DNA from: JAAXGX01 sp965203565
Lineage (GTDB): Bacteria > Acidobacteriota > Vicinamibacteria > Vicinamibacterales > UBA8438
Length of the DNA stretch: 64,000 nucleotides
Assembly (NCBI GenBank): GCA_965203565.1
Contig: OZ241896.1
Coordinates: 1,984,001-2,048,000 of the forward strand
Direction of reading: 5' to 3'
The notes under the pieces are model-generated. The model searched no databases. It saw only the letters and a program-made list of their open reading frames with translations, and was not told where the DNA came from. The position numbers and the translations under genes are program-made. Shown one piece after another: positions 16,267-25,235 of this stretch (position 1 is the first letter of the stretch; each line of letters opens with the position of its first letter).

Positions 16267-16400
16267 AGCGCGACAGCCTCTCCTGAACCTTCAACTTTCT
16301 CACGTGTTCGGATCTCGCGCAGCGCGCGCTTGCCGATTCGGTGCTTCCGAGCCTCCTGGAGTCCCTCGAGAACCTCCGCGGCGACGTCGCGTTCAGCCAT
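16267..16400 (-). pseudogene. Antitoxin-like N-terminal fragment
   Basis: Reading leftwards from an ATG at 16400 gives 'MAERDVAAEVLEGLQEARKH' and then 'RIGKRALREIRTREKVE', about 37 residues. The pattern resembles the N-terminus of HTH-type antitoxins of the HigA/XRE kind ('ERD-x8-EGL-x7-GK'), but the DNA-binding domain that should follow is missing. The frame instead runs into the duplicated fragment at 16160-16266 and ends at 16191. A broken antitoxin gene is the simplest reading; I see no partner toxin. Confidence 0.45.
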
Positions 16401-16441
16401 TCTCGATCTCCTCGACAATTGAACGCCGCCAATCGCAGGAT

Positions 16442-17500
16442 CTACGGCTGGTTGCAGACCGGGGCCTCGATCCAGTGCTTCTCCGAGAGCACGCGGCAGG
16501 CCAGCGCGATCTGGCGCCGGGTGAACCTCTTCTTCCGCTCGTTCCAGGCGTAGGCGCGCCGCACGATATCGTCCACGGTCCGGCTCTCGGACTCGCCGGC
16601 GACCCAGTGCGCCGTGGCGAGCAGCTCCAGCCCGAACGACGATTCGAACCCGTCGACGAGGTCGGACACCCGTTCGAAGCGGGCGCGCGCGCCGGCTTTG
16701 CGATCGAGCAGCGCGCGCGCAGCCTCGATCGCGCCCGGCGCCAGCTCCAGCTGCTTGTCGGGGGCGTCCCCGCCGTCCGCATAGCCGGACACGAAATGCC
16801 CCTCGACGGCGTTCAGCACGTGCCGCAGGTTCTCGGCGTACGGTCCGTACGGCCCCTTCGTGAACTTCAGCTGCAACGGCTCGCCCGCGGCCTGCATGAA
16901 GTACATCAGCTTGTGGACTTCCAGCAGCGTCACGAACGGGTCGAGCAGGCCCCGCAGGTAGCGGTCTATCAATCCCACCAGGGCCGCTCGTCCGGCGGTC
17001 ATCTCCGGGACGTCGCGCATGCGGTCGGCCCGGCCGTCCGCCGGCCCGCCTCCCGGCTCGAACACGACGATCCTGACGTCGGGCAGGTCCCGCAGCGCCG
17101 CCTCCAGGCGGGCGCGCACCGTCGGCCAGTGCAACCCGCCCAGCCCGCAGCCGAGCGGCGGGATGGCGATAGACCGGATGCCCCGCGCCCGGATCTCCGC
17201 CGCGAGCGCCGCCAGACCGGACTCGACGTCTTCAAGGCGGCTCTTGCCGCGCCAGTGCCGCTTGGTCGGGAAGTTGACGACGTAGCGCGGCGCCAGCATC
17301 TCGCCCGTCTCGAACACGAACACCCGCCCCGGCCGCATCTCCCCGCGCCGGCACCGGTCGGCGTACGCCCGGAAGTTGCCGGGGAACGCCCGCTTGAACT
17401 GCAGGGCGACGCCCCGCCCCATGACCCCGACGCAGTTGACGGTGTTGACCAGGGCTTCGACGTCTTCCGAGAGGATGTCGCCGCTCTTGTACTCGATCAT
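16442..17500 (-). CDS. darG: DarG antitoxin: macrodomain DNA ADP-ribosyl glycohydrolase
   Basis: A 352-residue antitoxin that removes ADP-ribose from thymidine in DNA and also binds the toxin. The N-terminal macrodomain shows 'GDILSEDVEALVNTVNCVGVMGRGVALQFK' in pieces (about 7-36), 'FPTKRHWRGKSRLEDVESGL', and the ADP-ribose loop 'PPLGCGLGGLHWP' (about 113-125). The C-terminal half (about 180-350) matches the DarG toxin-binding domain, with 'HKLMYFMQAAGEPL' and 'KGPYGPYAENLRHVLN'. Length is standard for DarG. It starts 21 bases after darT, in the usual toxin-then-antitoxin order. DarTG pairs are known to block phage DNA replication, so this is a plausible stand-alone defence unit. Confidence 0.93.
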   Translation of the reverse strand: MIEYKSGDILSEDVEALVNTVNCVGVMGRGVALQFKRAFPGNFRAYADRCRRGEMRPGRVFVFETGEMLAPRYVVNFPTKRHWRGKSRLEDVESGLAALAAEIRARGIRSIAIPPLGCGLGGLHWPTVRARLEAALRDLPDVRIVVFEPGGGPADGRADRMRDVPEMTAGRAALVGLIDRYLRGLLDPFVTLLEVHKLMYFMQAAGEPLQLKFTKGPYGPYAENLRHVLNAVEGHFVSGYADGGDAPDKQLELAPGAIEAARALLDRKAGARARFERVSDLVDGFESSFGLELLATAHWVAGESESRTVDDIVRRAYAWNERKKRFTRRQIALACRVLSEKHWIEAPVCNQP

Positions 17501-17521
17501 GGGAGTTTCCGTGCCTGGCTG

Positions 17522-18202
17522 TCAGTAGTACCAGTCCCGTAGTATCTCGACGCGCGGCCGGCGCGCGGCGGAATCTGTCGCCTCCAGCGCCTCCCGGACC
17601 TTCCGTTGCACATCCTGCGACAACACCCCGATGCGCGAAACCAGCTTCCACGCAAAGCGCTTCTCGACCAGGAACTCCGCCTGCTTTTCGTCCTTGCAGC
17701 AGCGCCAGTCTTTGGCTCGGACCGCGTTCCAGTCGATCTTGTCCAGACGCTCCAGGTCGTTCCAATCTTTGGAATAGCATGCGCCGGCGTTCGATCGCGT
17801 GAACGCCCACCGCAAACCTTCGTCCTCCGCCCAGGCGACCGTCCGCCGCATGTCCGCCTCGAGGTGCAGGATGGGGCCTTGCCCGTCTCGGTAGGACAAC
17901 GCCGGATTGTTCGCACGGTGGAGCACGTACAACATTACCGAGCGCGGGCAGAAATAGAACGGGACGCAGTCGCCCACGAACAGATCGGGATGGCTGCTCA
18001 GCTGCAACACCTTCAAGCGTCGCTGCTTGATCTGGTTCATGCCGATCGTCGTTCCGCTTCCTGCCCGTTCAGAGATCGTCGCGTCGCACAGGAGACCGTC
18101 GTCCGCGACGATAGACGGCAACCGGTCCACGGGGACGATGTGATAGATCTTCGGGGACGGGGGAGGGGCGTTGCATCGCCGCTGCGCCGTCACTGCCGGC
18201 AT
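17522..18202 (-). CDS. darT: DarT toxin: ssDNA thymidine ADP-ribosyltransferase (DUF4433)
   Basis: A toxin of 226 residues that attaches ADP-ribose from NAD+ to thymidine in single-stranded DNA. Visible DarT features are 'KIYHIVPVDRLPSIVADDGL' (18-37), 'RRLKVLQLSSHPDLFVGDCVPFYF' region (61-84), 'CPRSVMLYVLH', and the catalytic glutamate E176 in 'KQAEFLVEKRF'. The NAD-binding and ARTT-loop regions appear intact, so the toxin looks functional. The ATG at 18202 overlaps the stop of the upstream Sel1-trypsin gene by 13 bases. A GTG at 18193 is an alternative that still overlaps it slightly. Co-transcribed with darG. Confidence 0.92.
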   Translation of the reverse strand: MPAVTAQRRCNAPPPSPKIYHIVPVDRLPSIVADDGLLCDATISERAGSGTTIGMNQIKQRRLKVLQLSSHPDLFVGDCVPFYFCPRSVMLYVLHRANNPALSYRDGQGPILHLEADMRRTVAWAEDEGLRWAFTRSNAGACYSKDWNDLERLDKIDWNAVRAKDWRCCKDEKQAEFLVEKRFAWKLVSRIGVLSQDVQRKVREALEATDSAARRPRVEILRDWYY

Positions 18203-21018
18203 TCGACCGACACGGTGAACCGCCGCGCCTCCGCGGCGACGAGGTCCGCCCCGATCGATGCGTCGGACGGCGCGGTTTCGTACGGCGCCCCTTCGGCGTC
18301 GAGGAACGCCCGCGCCGTGCCGGCGCCGACGGCGAAGTTGACGTTCTGCGGGATGGCGCCGGTGGCGCGGGCGACGGTCAGGGCGTCGAGCCGGGCCACG
18401 GTGACGCCGACGACCCGTCCCGCCATATCGAGGACCGGACCGCCGCTGCTGCCCGGCTGCACCGGCGCGGTCATCTGGAACAGCCGGCGGTCGTCGCCCG
18501 GACCGGCGAGCGCGCTGACGTTGCCGCGCGTCACGTTCGCCTCGGAGGCGAGCATGCCGCGCAGCGGATAGCCGATCACGACCACCTCGTCGCCGGGCCG
18601 GATCCCCCGCCCCGCCCGGAACGGCGCGACCGCGCCGCTCGGCGGCCCGTCGAGCAGCGCCAGATCGCTGGCGTCGTCGCGCGCCACGACGCGCACGGCG
18701 ACGCCCGGCGGCGCATGCACCGCGGCGCAGTCGCGCACCACGTGCGCATTCGTCAGGACGTGGCCCTCGCTGCTGACGAAGAAGCCGGAACCGGTCGAGA
18801 CGCCGCCGCGGCCTGCCGGAGGGCGCCCGCCGTCGGCGCGCCGCCCGAACGCTCCCGGCCGAGGCGAGGGTTCAGCCGCGGACGGACCGGGCCGCCACTC
18901 CCGCGCCAACCGTTGCGCCTCCGCGATCTGCCGCGGGGTCATCCGCGCAGCGACGCGGTCACGCGACGCAGCGGACTTCTCACGATCATCCGCCTCCGCC
19001 GACGAAGCTGCGATGTTGAACCATTTGTGCGCCTGGACGTAGTCCTGCGGGACGCCTTCGCCAATGTAATATGCGACCCCCAGGTTGAAATGCGCGGAGG
19101 CGTAGCCCTGTTCGGCGGCGAGTTGGTACCAGCGCACGGCCTCGCGGTCGTCCTGCGGGACGCCTCGGCCATTGTCATACATGAACCCCAGGCCGGCCTG
19201 CGCGGATGCGTCGCCCTGCTCGGCGGCCAGCCGGAACCAGCGCACGGCCTCGCGGTCATCCTCCGGGACGCCTTCGCCGTTGGAATACATGAGACCCAGG
19301 TTGAACTGCGCGGATGCGTCGCCCTGCTCGGCGGCGAGTCGGTACCAGCGGACGGCCTCGCGACCGTCCTGCGGGACGCCTCGGCCAGTGGCATACATGT
19401 TTCCCAGGTTGAACTGCGCTGTGGCGACGCCCTGCTCGGCGGCGAGTCGGTACCAGCGCATGGCCTCGCGGTCGTCCTGCGGGACGCCTCGGCCATTGTC
19501 ATACATGTTCCCTAGGCCGGCCTGCGCGAATGCGTCGCCCTGTTCGGCGGCCAGCCGGAACCAGCGCACGGCCTCGCGGTCGTCCTCCGGGACGCCTTCG
19601 CCGTTGGAATACATGTTCCCCAGGTTGAACTGCGCTTCGGCGACGCCCTGTTCGGCGGCCAGCCGGAACCAGCGCACGGCCTCGCGGTCATCCTCCGGGA
19701 CGCCTTCGCCGTTGTAATGCATGAGACCCAGGTTGAACTGCGCTGAGGCGTCGCCCTGCTCGGCGGCCAGCCGGAACCAGCGCGCTGCCTCGCGGTCGTC
19801 CTCCGGAACGCCTTCGCCGTTGACATACCTGAACCCCAGGATGCCCTGCGCTGTGGCGACGCCCTGCTCGGCGGCGAGTCGGTACCAGCGCATGGCCTCT
19901 CGGTCGTCCTCCGGGACGCCTTCGCCGTTGTCATACATGACCCCCAGGGCGAACTGCGCTTCGGCGATGCCCTGCTCGGCGGCGAGTCGGTACCAGCGCA
20001 TGGCCTCTCGGTCGTCCTGCGGGACGCCTCGGCCATTGTCATACATGAACCCCAGGCCGGCCTGCGCGGATGCGTCGCCCTGCTCGGCGGCCAGCCGGAA
20101 CCAGCGCACGGCCTCGCGGTTGTCCTTCGGGACGTCTTCGCCGTTGACATACATGAGCCCCAGGGCGAACTGCGCGGATGCGACGCCCTGTTCGGCGGCC
20201 AGCCGGTACCAGCGCATAGCCTCGCGGTCGTTCTCCGGAACGCCTTCGCCGTTGTCATACATGACCCCCAGGTTGAACTGCGCGGATGCGTTGCCCTGCT
20301 CGGCGGCCAGCTGGTACCAGCGCATAGCCTCGCGGTTGTCCTCCGGGACGCCTTCACCATAGTCATATATGACCCCCAGGGCGAACTGCGCGGATGCGAC
20401 GCCCTGTTCGGCGGCGAGTAGGAACCAACGCACGGCCTCGCGGTTGTCCCCCGGGACGCCCTCGCCAGTGGCATACATGAACTCCAGGATGAACTGCGCG
20501 GATGCGTTGCCCTGCTCGGCGGCCAGCTGGTACCAGCGGACGGCCTCGCGGTTGTCCTCCGGGACGCCTTCGCCATTGTCGTACATGACCCCCAAGTTGA
20601 ACTGCGCGGATGCGTTGCCCTGCTTGGCGGCGAGTAGGAACCAGCGGACGGCCTCGCGGTTGTCCTCCGGGACGCCTTCGCCGTTGTCGTACATGACTCC
20701 AAGGAAGGTCTGCGCTATGGCGTCGCCCTGTTCAGCGGCCAGCCGGAACCAGCGCATGGCCTCGCGGTCGTCCTCCGGGACGCCCTCGCCGTTGTAATAC
20801 ATGACCCCCAGGACGATCTGCGCGGAGGCGTCGCCTTGTTCGGCGCGGGCGCGGAGGTCTTCCATGTCCTCCAGCGTTTCCAGCATATCGTCCAGTTTCT
20901 CGATGCGAGTGCGGACGTCCTCCAGCCGATCGTCCAGCTTCTCGCCGGACGTCTGCGCCCCGGCGGGGACGGCGGCGAGCAGCGCCGTCGACAGCGCAAA
21001 AAGATTTCGGATTCTCAT
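18190..21018 (-). CDS. Exported Sel1-repeat / trypsin-like serine protease fusion
   Basis: A 942-residue exported protein. Residues 1-22 form a signal peptide ending 'PAGAQ'. Residues about 25-58 are a charged, coiled-coil-like stretch ('DDRLEDVRTRIEKLDDMLE'). Then come 17 Sel1-like repeats of 36 residues (about 62-673), each close to 'A-x-AQ-x-x-LG-x-MY-x-NG-x-GVP-x-D-x-REA-x-RW-x-x-LAAEQG'. After a proline-rich linker, residues about 735-930 form an S1C (HtrA-like) protease domain with H759 in 'TNAHVV', an Asp in 'SDLALLD', and S858 in 'GSSGGP'. No PDZ domain is seen. Sel1 repeats usually hold protein partners, so this looks like a targeted periplasmic or surface protease. Confidence 0.88.
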   Translation of the reverse strand: MRIRNLFALSTALLAAVPAGAQTSGEKLDDRLEDVRTRIEKLDDMLETLEDMEDLRARAEQGDASAQIVLGVMYYNGEGVPEDDREAMRWFRLAAEQGDAIAQTFLGVMYDNGEGVPEDNREAVRWFLLAAKQGNASAQFNLGVMYDNGEGVPEDNREAVRWYQLAAEQGNASAQFILEFMYATGEGVPGDNREAVRWFLLAAEQGVASAQFALGVIYDYGEGVPEDNREAMRWYQLAAEQGNASAQFNLGVMYDNGEGVPENDREAMRWYRLAAEQGVASAQFALGLMYVNGEDVPKDNREAVRWFRLAAEQGDASAQAGLGFMYDNGRGVPQDDREAMRWYRLAAEQGIAEAQFALGVMYDNGEGVPEDDREAMRWYRLAAEQGVATAQGILGFRYVNGEGVPEDDREAARWFRLAAEQGDASAQFNLGLMHYNGEGVPEDDREAVRWFRLAAEQGVAEAQFNLGNMYSNGEGVPEDDREAVRWFRLAAEQGDAFAQAGLGNMYDNGRGVPQDDREAMRWYRLAAEQGVATAQFNLGNMYATGRGVPQDGREAVRWYRLAAEQGDASAQFNLGLMYSNGEGVPEDDREAVRWFRLAAEQGDASAQAGLGFMYDNGRGVPQDDREAVRWYQLAAEQGYASAHFNLGVAYYIGEGVPQDYVQAHKWFNIAASSAEADDREKSAASRDRVAARMTPRQIAEAQRLAREWRPGPSAAEPSPRPGAFGRRADGGRPPAGRGGVSTGSGFFVSSEGHVLTNAHVVRDCAAVHAPPGVAVRVVARDDASDLALLDGPPSGAVAPFRAGRGIRPGDEVVVIGYPLRGMLASEANVTRGNVSALAGPGDDRRLFQMTAPVQPGSSGGPVLDMAGRVVGVTVARLDALTVARATGAIPQNVNFAVGAGTARAFLDAEGAPYETAPSDASIGADLVAAEARRFTVSVECRQ
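18221..18327. repeat. Source copy of the 107-bp duplicated segment
   Basis: This is the coding segment near the C-terminus of the Sel1-trypsin gene whose diverged copy lies at 16160-16266 in the same orientation. The two copies are 2061 bp apart, start to start, and bracket darT-darG. Confidence 0.8.
19000..20835. repeat. Tandem 108-bp coding repeats (17 units)
   Basis: The DNA encoding the Sel1 array consists of 17 units of 108 bp, in frame with the protein. Many neighbouring units are nearly identical, sharing long stretches such as the codons for 'REAVRWFRLAAEQG'. Such identity favours recent amplification, and copy number is likely to vary between strains. The boundaries are approximate. 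Confidence 0.85.
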
Positions 21019-21181
21019 ATCGGGATTCTCTTATAGAGAGTTTTACTTCATGACAGAGACAATCCTGTATGAACGGCTGCTGAGTGTCGAGCGCCCGTGG
21101 CGGGTCCGGGACGGCGTCCGTCCTGGAGCAAGGCCACGTCGCGGGGCAGCCGTTCCGTTGGGTGGTCGGCGCCGGCAGGGA

Positions 21182-22750
21182 TCACCGGACCGTCAGTCCT
21201 TCCTCGCGCTCGGTGTCGTTGAAGTGGGGCCCGAGCGTGGTGTCGGCGCCGCGCCTCGCCAGGAGCGCCGCCGTGCTCGGGCGCGAGACGAACGACATCC
21301 CGCCCCCCTTGTGGCCCTGGGCTATCCGGTACGGCGTGCGCCCGGCGAAGTCCTGGGCGTTCAGGTCGGCGCCGTGCGCGATCAGATGCTCGGCGGCGGC
21401 GTCCGCGCCGACGAACGCGGCGCCGTGCAGGGCGGTGAACCCGGCCTCGTTGGCGGCGTTGACGTCGGCGCCCAGTTCGACGAGCAGCGCGACCGCTTCG
21501 CGCGCCGCCGCCGGCGACCAGAACTTCTCGTACCGGTCGCCGGCGTGGCCGAGGCCGGCCGCGGCCATCAGCGGGGTGGAGCCGTCGTCGGCGGCCGCCG
21601 CCGGGTCGGCCCCGGCGTCGAGCAGCATCCGCATCAGCGTCACGTCGGCCTTGTGCGCGGCGACCCAGAACGGCGACGCGCCGATCCAGCGCCGCGCCAC
21701 GCCGAAGTTGTCCGGGTCGGTCGGGCCGCGGTCGAAGCCGGACGCCTGACCGTCCGGGGAATAGATGCGCGCGCCGGGCCGGGGCGCGCCCCGCCGGAAG
21801 TCGGGGTCGGCGCCGGCCGCCAGCAGATCGCGGATCAGGTCGCGCTTGTCCGGCGGCTCCCGGACCGGGGCCTCCGGGTCGTAGCCGCGCTGCCGGCCGC
21901 CGATCAGCAGCGCCTCGTGCAGCGGCGCGCCGCCGTTGCGCAGCCGGACGTTCGGGTCGGCGCCGCGCGCGATCAGCAGGCGCGCGAACGGCACGCGGGC
22001 ATGCTCGATGGCGACCGCCAGGGGCGCCCGGCCGCCGCCGTCCCGGTCGACCGGCGCGCCGGCGGCCGTCAGCATCCCGGCCAGCGCCGGATCGCCCTGC
22101 CGGGCGGCGAACAGGAGCGGCGTGTACCGGCCGTTCGACCGGGCGCGCGGGTCGGCGCCGCGGGCGAGGAGCAGGCGGGCGGCCTCGAGGTGGCCTTCGG
22201 CTACGGCCCACATCAGGGCGGTCTGCCCGGTCTTGACCGTCCGCGCGCCGACGTCGGCGCCCCGGTCGAGGAGCATCCGCACGATGCGGGCGTCGCCCGA
22301 GTGGGCCGCCCGCATCAGCACGGTCTCGCCCTCCGCCGGCAGCGCGGCGTTCGGGTCGGCGCCGGCGTCCAGCAGCCTGGCGGCCATCGCCGCGCTCCGG
22401 TTCTCGGCGGCGAGCAGCAGGGGGGTGACGCCGTGGTCGTTGGCCGCATCGACCGCGGCGCCTGCGCCGAGCAGCAGGTCGGCGGTCTCGACGTCGTCCC
22501 AGTGCGCGGCCCAGTGGAGCGCCGTGGCGCCGTCGCCGTGCGCCGCGTTCACGTCGGCCGCCGCGCGCAGCAGGGCGCGCACCGCGGGCCAGTCCTGACC
22601 CGCCGCCGCGTCGACGAGCGGCGTCTCGCCGGCGGCGGCGGAGACGGCCGCCGCCGTCAGCGCCGCGAGCGCCGCCGCCCCGCAGACCGTGCGCCGGCCC
22701 GCGCGCTCGGCGCGCCGCTGCGACTGCGCGGGGGTGCGGCGGGCAGGCAT
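21182..22750 (-). CDS. Exported ankyrin-repeat protein
   Basis: A 522-residue protein with an Arg-rich start, a hydrophobic signal-like segment ('GAAALAALTAAAVSAAAG', about 26-43) and then ankyrin repeats over most of its length. Repeats follow the pattern 'G-x-TPL-x-x-A-x-x-G-x-x-x-x-x-x-LL-x-x-GADPN'. Examples are 'DGATALHWAAHWDDVETADLLL' and 'AGFTALHGAAFVGADAAAEHLI'. Ankyrins are protein-binding scaffolds; the signal suggests an envelope or secreted location. No catalytic domain is seen. The ATG at 22750 is preferred over upstream in-frame codons because the DUF1592 gene on the other strand starts at 22836. Confidence 0.85.
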   Translation of the reverse strand: MPARRTPAQSQRRAERAGRRTVCGAAALAALTAAAVSAAAGETPLVDAAAGQDWPAVRALLRAAADVNAAHGDGATALHWAAHWDDVETADLLLGAGAAVDAANDHGVTPLLLAAENRSAAMAARLLDAGADPNAALPAEGETVLMRAAHSGDARIVRMLLDRGADVGARTVKTGQTALMWAVAEGHLEAARLLLARGADPRARSNGRYTPLLFAARQGDPALAGMLTAAGAPVDRDGGGRAPLAVAIEHARVPFARLLIARGADPNVRLRNGGAPLHEALLIGGRQRGYDPEAPVREPPDKRDLIRDLLAAGADPDFRRGAPRPGARIYSPDGQASGFDRGPTDPDNFGVARRWIGASPFWVAAHKADVTLMRMLLDAGADPAAAADDGSTPLMAAAGLGHAGDRYEKFWSPAAAREAVALLVELGADVNAANEAGFTALHGAAFVGADAAAEHLIAHGADLNAQDFAGRTPYRIAQGHKGGGMSFVSRPSTAALLARRGADTTLGPHFNDTEREEGLTVR

Positions 22751-22835
22751 CGGAATTCCCGGATTGCCGGCCACGATAGCGGAACGCGGCCGGCTTGTAA
22801 ACCGCCGCCGGCGCGGGTAGACTGGCGTGACTCCC

Positions 22836-25235
22836 ATGTATCGGTACTGGCCCGAACCGCCGCGGGCGGCGTGCGGACTGGCCGTGGCCGCCCTGCTCGC
22901 GCTGTTTCCGCCGGCCGGCGCCGCCGCGCCCGGCGACGGCCACCGGCGGCAGCTGCTGGACGCCTACTGCACCGCGTGCCACAACGAGCGGCTCCGGACG
23001 GCCGGCCTGGTCCTGGAGCAGGCCGCCGTCGACGCCGCCGAGGTGGCGGCGGACGCGGCGGTGTGGGAGAAGGTGCTGCGGAAGGTCGGCGGCGGGCAGA
23101 TGCCGCCGCCCGGCCGGCCGCGCCCCGGCGCCGGCGACCTCGAACGGTTCACGCGCGAGCTGGCGGCGGCGCTCGACGCCGCGGCCGCCGCGGCGCCCGA
23201 ACCCGGACGCCCCGCCGTGCATCGGTTGAACCGGACGGAGTACGCCGGCGCGGTCCGGGACCTGCTGGCGCTGGAGGTCGACGTGCGCGCGCTGCTGCCG
23301 CCCGACGATTCCGGCTTCGGGTTCGACAACAACGCCGACGTCCTCACGGTGTCGCCGGCGCTGCTCGACCGGTACCTGGCGGCGGCGGCGAAGATCGCGC
23401 GGCTGGCGGTCGGCGATCCGGCGTTGCGGCCGGTCAGCGCGCAGTACGACGCGCCCCGGCGCGTGCGGCAGGACGAGCGGATGAGCGAGGACCTGCCGTT
23501 CGGCACGCGCGGCGGCCTGGCCGTCCGCCACACCTTTCCGCTCGACGGCGAGTACCGGATCAAGGTGCGCCTCGGACGGGTCGGGGAGTACGGCATCGCC
23601 GGCCTCGACCGGGGCGACCGGATCGAGATCCGCCTCGACCGCGAGCTGCTCGGGACGTTCACCGTCGGCGGCGTCGAGGAGCTCAAGGGGCTGACCTACG
23701 ACAGCCAGGAGCCGATTCCGCCGGACCGGCCCGATCTGCTCCGCCGCAAGATCTACGAGAACACCGCGGACGAACGGCTCGAAGTGCGGCTGCCGGTCCG
23801 GGCCGGCGTCCGGCGCGTCGGCGCGGCGTTCGTCCGGCACGCGGGGGTGGCGGAGGACGGCGGCCGGCGGCGGGACGGGCCGTCGGTCGGGTCGCTGGAG
23901 ATCCTGGGGCCGTACGCCGCGGCGCCGCCCGGCCGCTCGCCGAGCCGGGAGCGGATCTTCGTCTGCCGGCCGGCGTCGCCCGCCGAGGAGACGCCGTGCG
24001 CCCGGAAGATCCTGTCCGCGCTGGCGCGGCGCGCGTTCCGCCGGCCCGTCACGGCGGTCGACGTCGATCCGCTGCTCCGGTTCCACGAGGCCGGCCGGCG
24101 CGGCGGGACGTTCGACGCCGGCGTCCGGGCGGCCCTTGAACGCCTGCTCGTCGACCCGGAGTTCCTGTTCCGGATCGAGCGCGACCCGGACGGCCTGGCG
24201 CCGGGGACCGTGTACGCCCTGTCCGGCGTCGAGCTGGCCTCCCGGCTGTCGTTCTTCCTCTGGGGGAGCATCCCGGACGACGCGCTGCTGACGGCGGCCG
24301 AACGGGGCGCGCTGGCCGACCCGGCCGAGCGGGAGCGCCAGGTCCGCCGGATGCTGGCCGACCCGCGCGCCTCGGCGATGGTCCGCCGCTTCGCCGGCCA
24401 GTGGCTGCTGGTGCGGAACGTCCGGTTCGCCGAGCCGGACCGCGCGCTGTTTCCCGGCTTCGACGGGAATCTGAAGGAGGCGCTCGCGCGCGAGACGGAG
24501 CTGTTCATCGGCGATCAGTTCCGGCGGGACCGGAGCGTCCTCGACCTGCTGCGGGCCGACTACACGTTCGTGAACGGCCGCCTGGCCGAGCATTACGGGA
24601 TTCCGGACGTCTACGGCGGCCACTTCCGGCGCGTGGCGCTGACCGACGAGCGGCGCCGCGGCCTGCTGGGGCACGGCAGCGTCCTGACCGTGACCTCGTA
24701 TCCCAACCGCACGTCGCCGGTCCTGCGCGGCAAGTGGGTGCTCGAGACCCTGCTGGGGGCGCCCCCGCCGCCTCCGCCGCCCGACGTCCCGGCGCTCGAC
24801 GAACGGTCGAAGACGGCGCCCGCCACCGTGCGCGAGCGGCTCGAGCGGCATCGCGCGAACCCGGCCTGCGCCGGTTGCCACGCGCGGATGGACCCGCTCG
24901 GCTTCGCGCTGGAGAACTTCGACCCGATCGGCCGGTGGCGCGCCGCGGACGGCGGCGTTCCGATCGACGCGTCCGCCGCGCTGCCGGACGGGTCGACGGT
25001 CGACGGTCCGGCGGCGTTCCGCCGCGCCCTGCTGGCGCGGCCGGAGGCGTTCGTCGGCAACTTCACCGAGAAGCTGATGACGTACGCGCTCGGCCGCGGC
25101 GTCGAGCATTACGACGCGCCGGCGGTGCGGCGGATCGTGCGCGAGGCCGCCGCGGCCGACTACCGCTGGTCGGCCCTCGTCCTGGGCGTCGTCGAGAGCG
25201 CGCCGTTCAGAATGCGGAGGACGCCGGAGTCATGA
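22836..25235 (+). CDS. Exported DUF1592/DUF1588/DUF1585 cytochrome-like protein (copy 1)
   Basis: A 799-residue exported protein of the family found in pairs with DUF1552 in Planctomycetes, Acidobacteriota and Myxobacteria. The order seen is: signal peptide (to about 31), a CxxCH haem c site at C45-T-A-C48-H49 with 'MPPPGRPRP' after it, DUF1587 ('HRLNRTEYAGAVRDLL'), a carbohydrate-binding-like middle region, DUF1595 ('ILSALARRAFRRPV'), DUF1592 ('ELASRLSFFLWGSIPDD'), DUF1588 ('CAGCHARMDPLGFALENFD') and DUF1585 ('EKLMTYALGRGVEHY'). A second CxxCH, in the DUF1588 part, may also bind haem. Function is unknown; a surface redox or polymer-processing role is often suggested. It overlaps the DUF1552 gene as ATGA. 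Confidence 0.9.
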   Translation: MYRYWPEPPRAACGLAVAALLALFPPAGAAAPGDGHRRQLLDAYCTACHNERLRTAGLVLEQAAVDAAEVAADAAVWEKVLRKVGGGQMPPPGRPRPGAGDLERFTRELAAALDAAAAAAPEPGRPAVHRLNRTEYAGAVRDLLALEVDVRALLPPDDSGFGFDNNADVLTVSPALLDRYLAAAAKIARLAVGDPALRPVSAQYDAPRRVRQDERMSEDLPFGTRGGLAVRHTFPLDGEYRIKVRLGRVGEYGIAGLDRGDRIEIRLDRELLGTFTVGGVEELKGLTYDSQEPIPPDRPDLLRRKIYENTADERLEVRLPVRAGVRRVGAAFVRHAGVAEDGGRRRDGPSVGSLEILGPYAAAPPGRSPSRERIFVCRPASPAEETPCARKILSALARRAFRRPVTAVDVDPLLRFHEAGRRGGTFDAGVRAALERLLVDPEFLFRIERDPDGLAPGTVYALSGVELASRLSFFLWGSIPDDALLTAAERGALADPAERERQVRRMLADPRASAMVRRFAGQWLLVRNVRFAEPDRALFPGFDGNLKEALARETELFIGDQFRRDRSVLDLLRADYTFVNGRLAEHYGIPDVYGGHFRRVALTDERRRGLLGHGSVLTVTSYPNRTSPVLRGKWVLETLLGAPPPPPPPDVPALDERSKTAPATVRERLERHRANPACAGCHARMDPLGFALENFDPIGRWRAADGGVPIDASAALPDGSTVDGPAAFRRALLARPEAFVGNFTEKLMTYALGRGVEHYDAPAVRRIVREAAAADYRWSALVLGVVESAPFRMRRTPES

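Noticed and set aside
16442..18202. Considered as a macrodomain metabolic gene with an unrelated neighbour
   Set aside because: The C-terminal half of the macrodomain protein and the DUF4433 gene directly upstream make DarT-DarG much more likely.
19000..20835. Regular 108-bp repeats considered as a CRISPR array
   Set aside because: The units have no unique spacers, are in one reading frame and encode Sel1 repeats.
21048..25109. A very long open frame on the minus strand across the ankyrin and DUF1592 genes
   Set aside because: It is rich in Arg, Gly, Pro and Ala with no motif and lies opposite or out of frame to two well-supported genes. It is the usual antisense frame of very GC-rich coding DNA.
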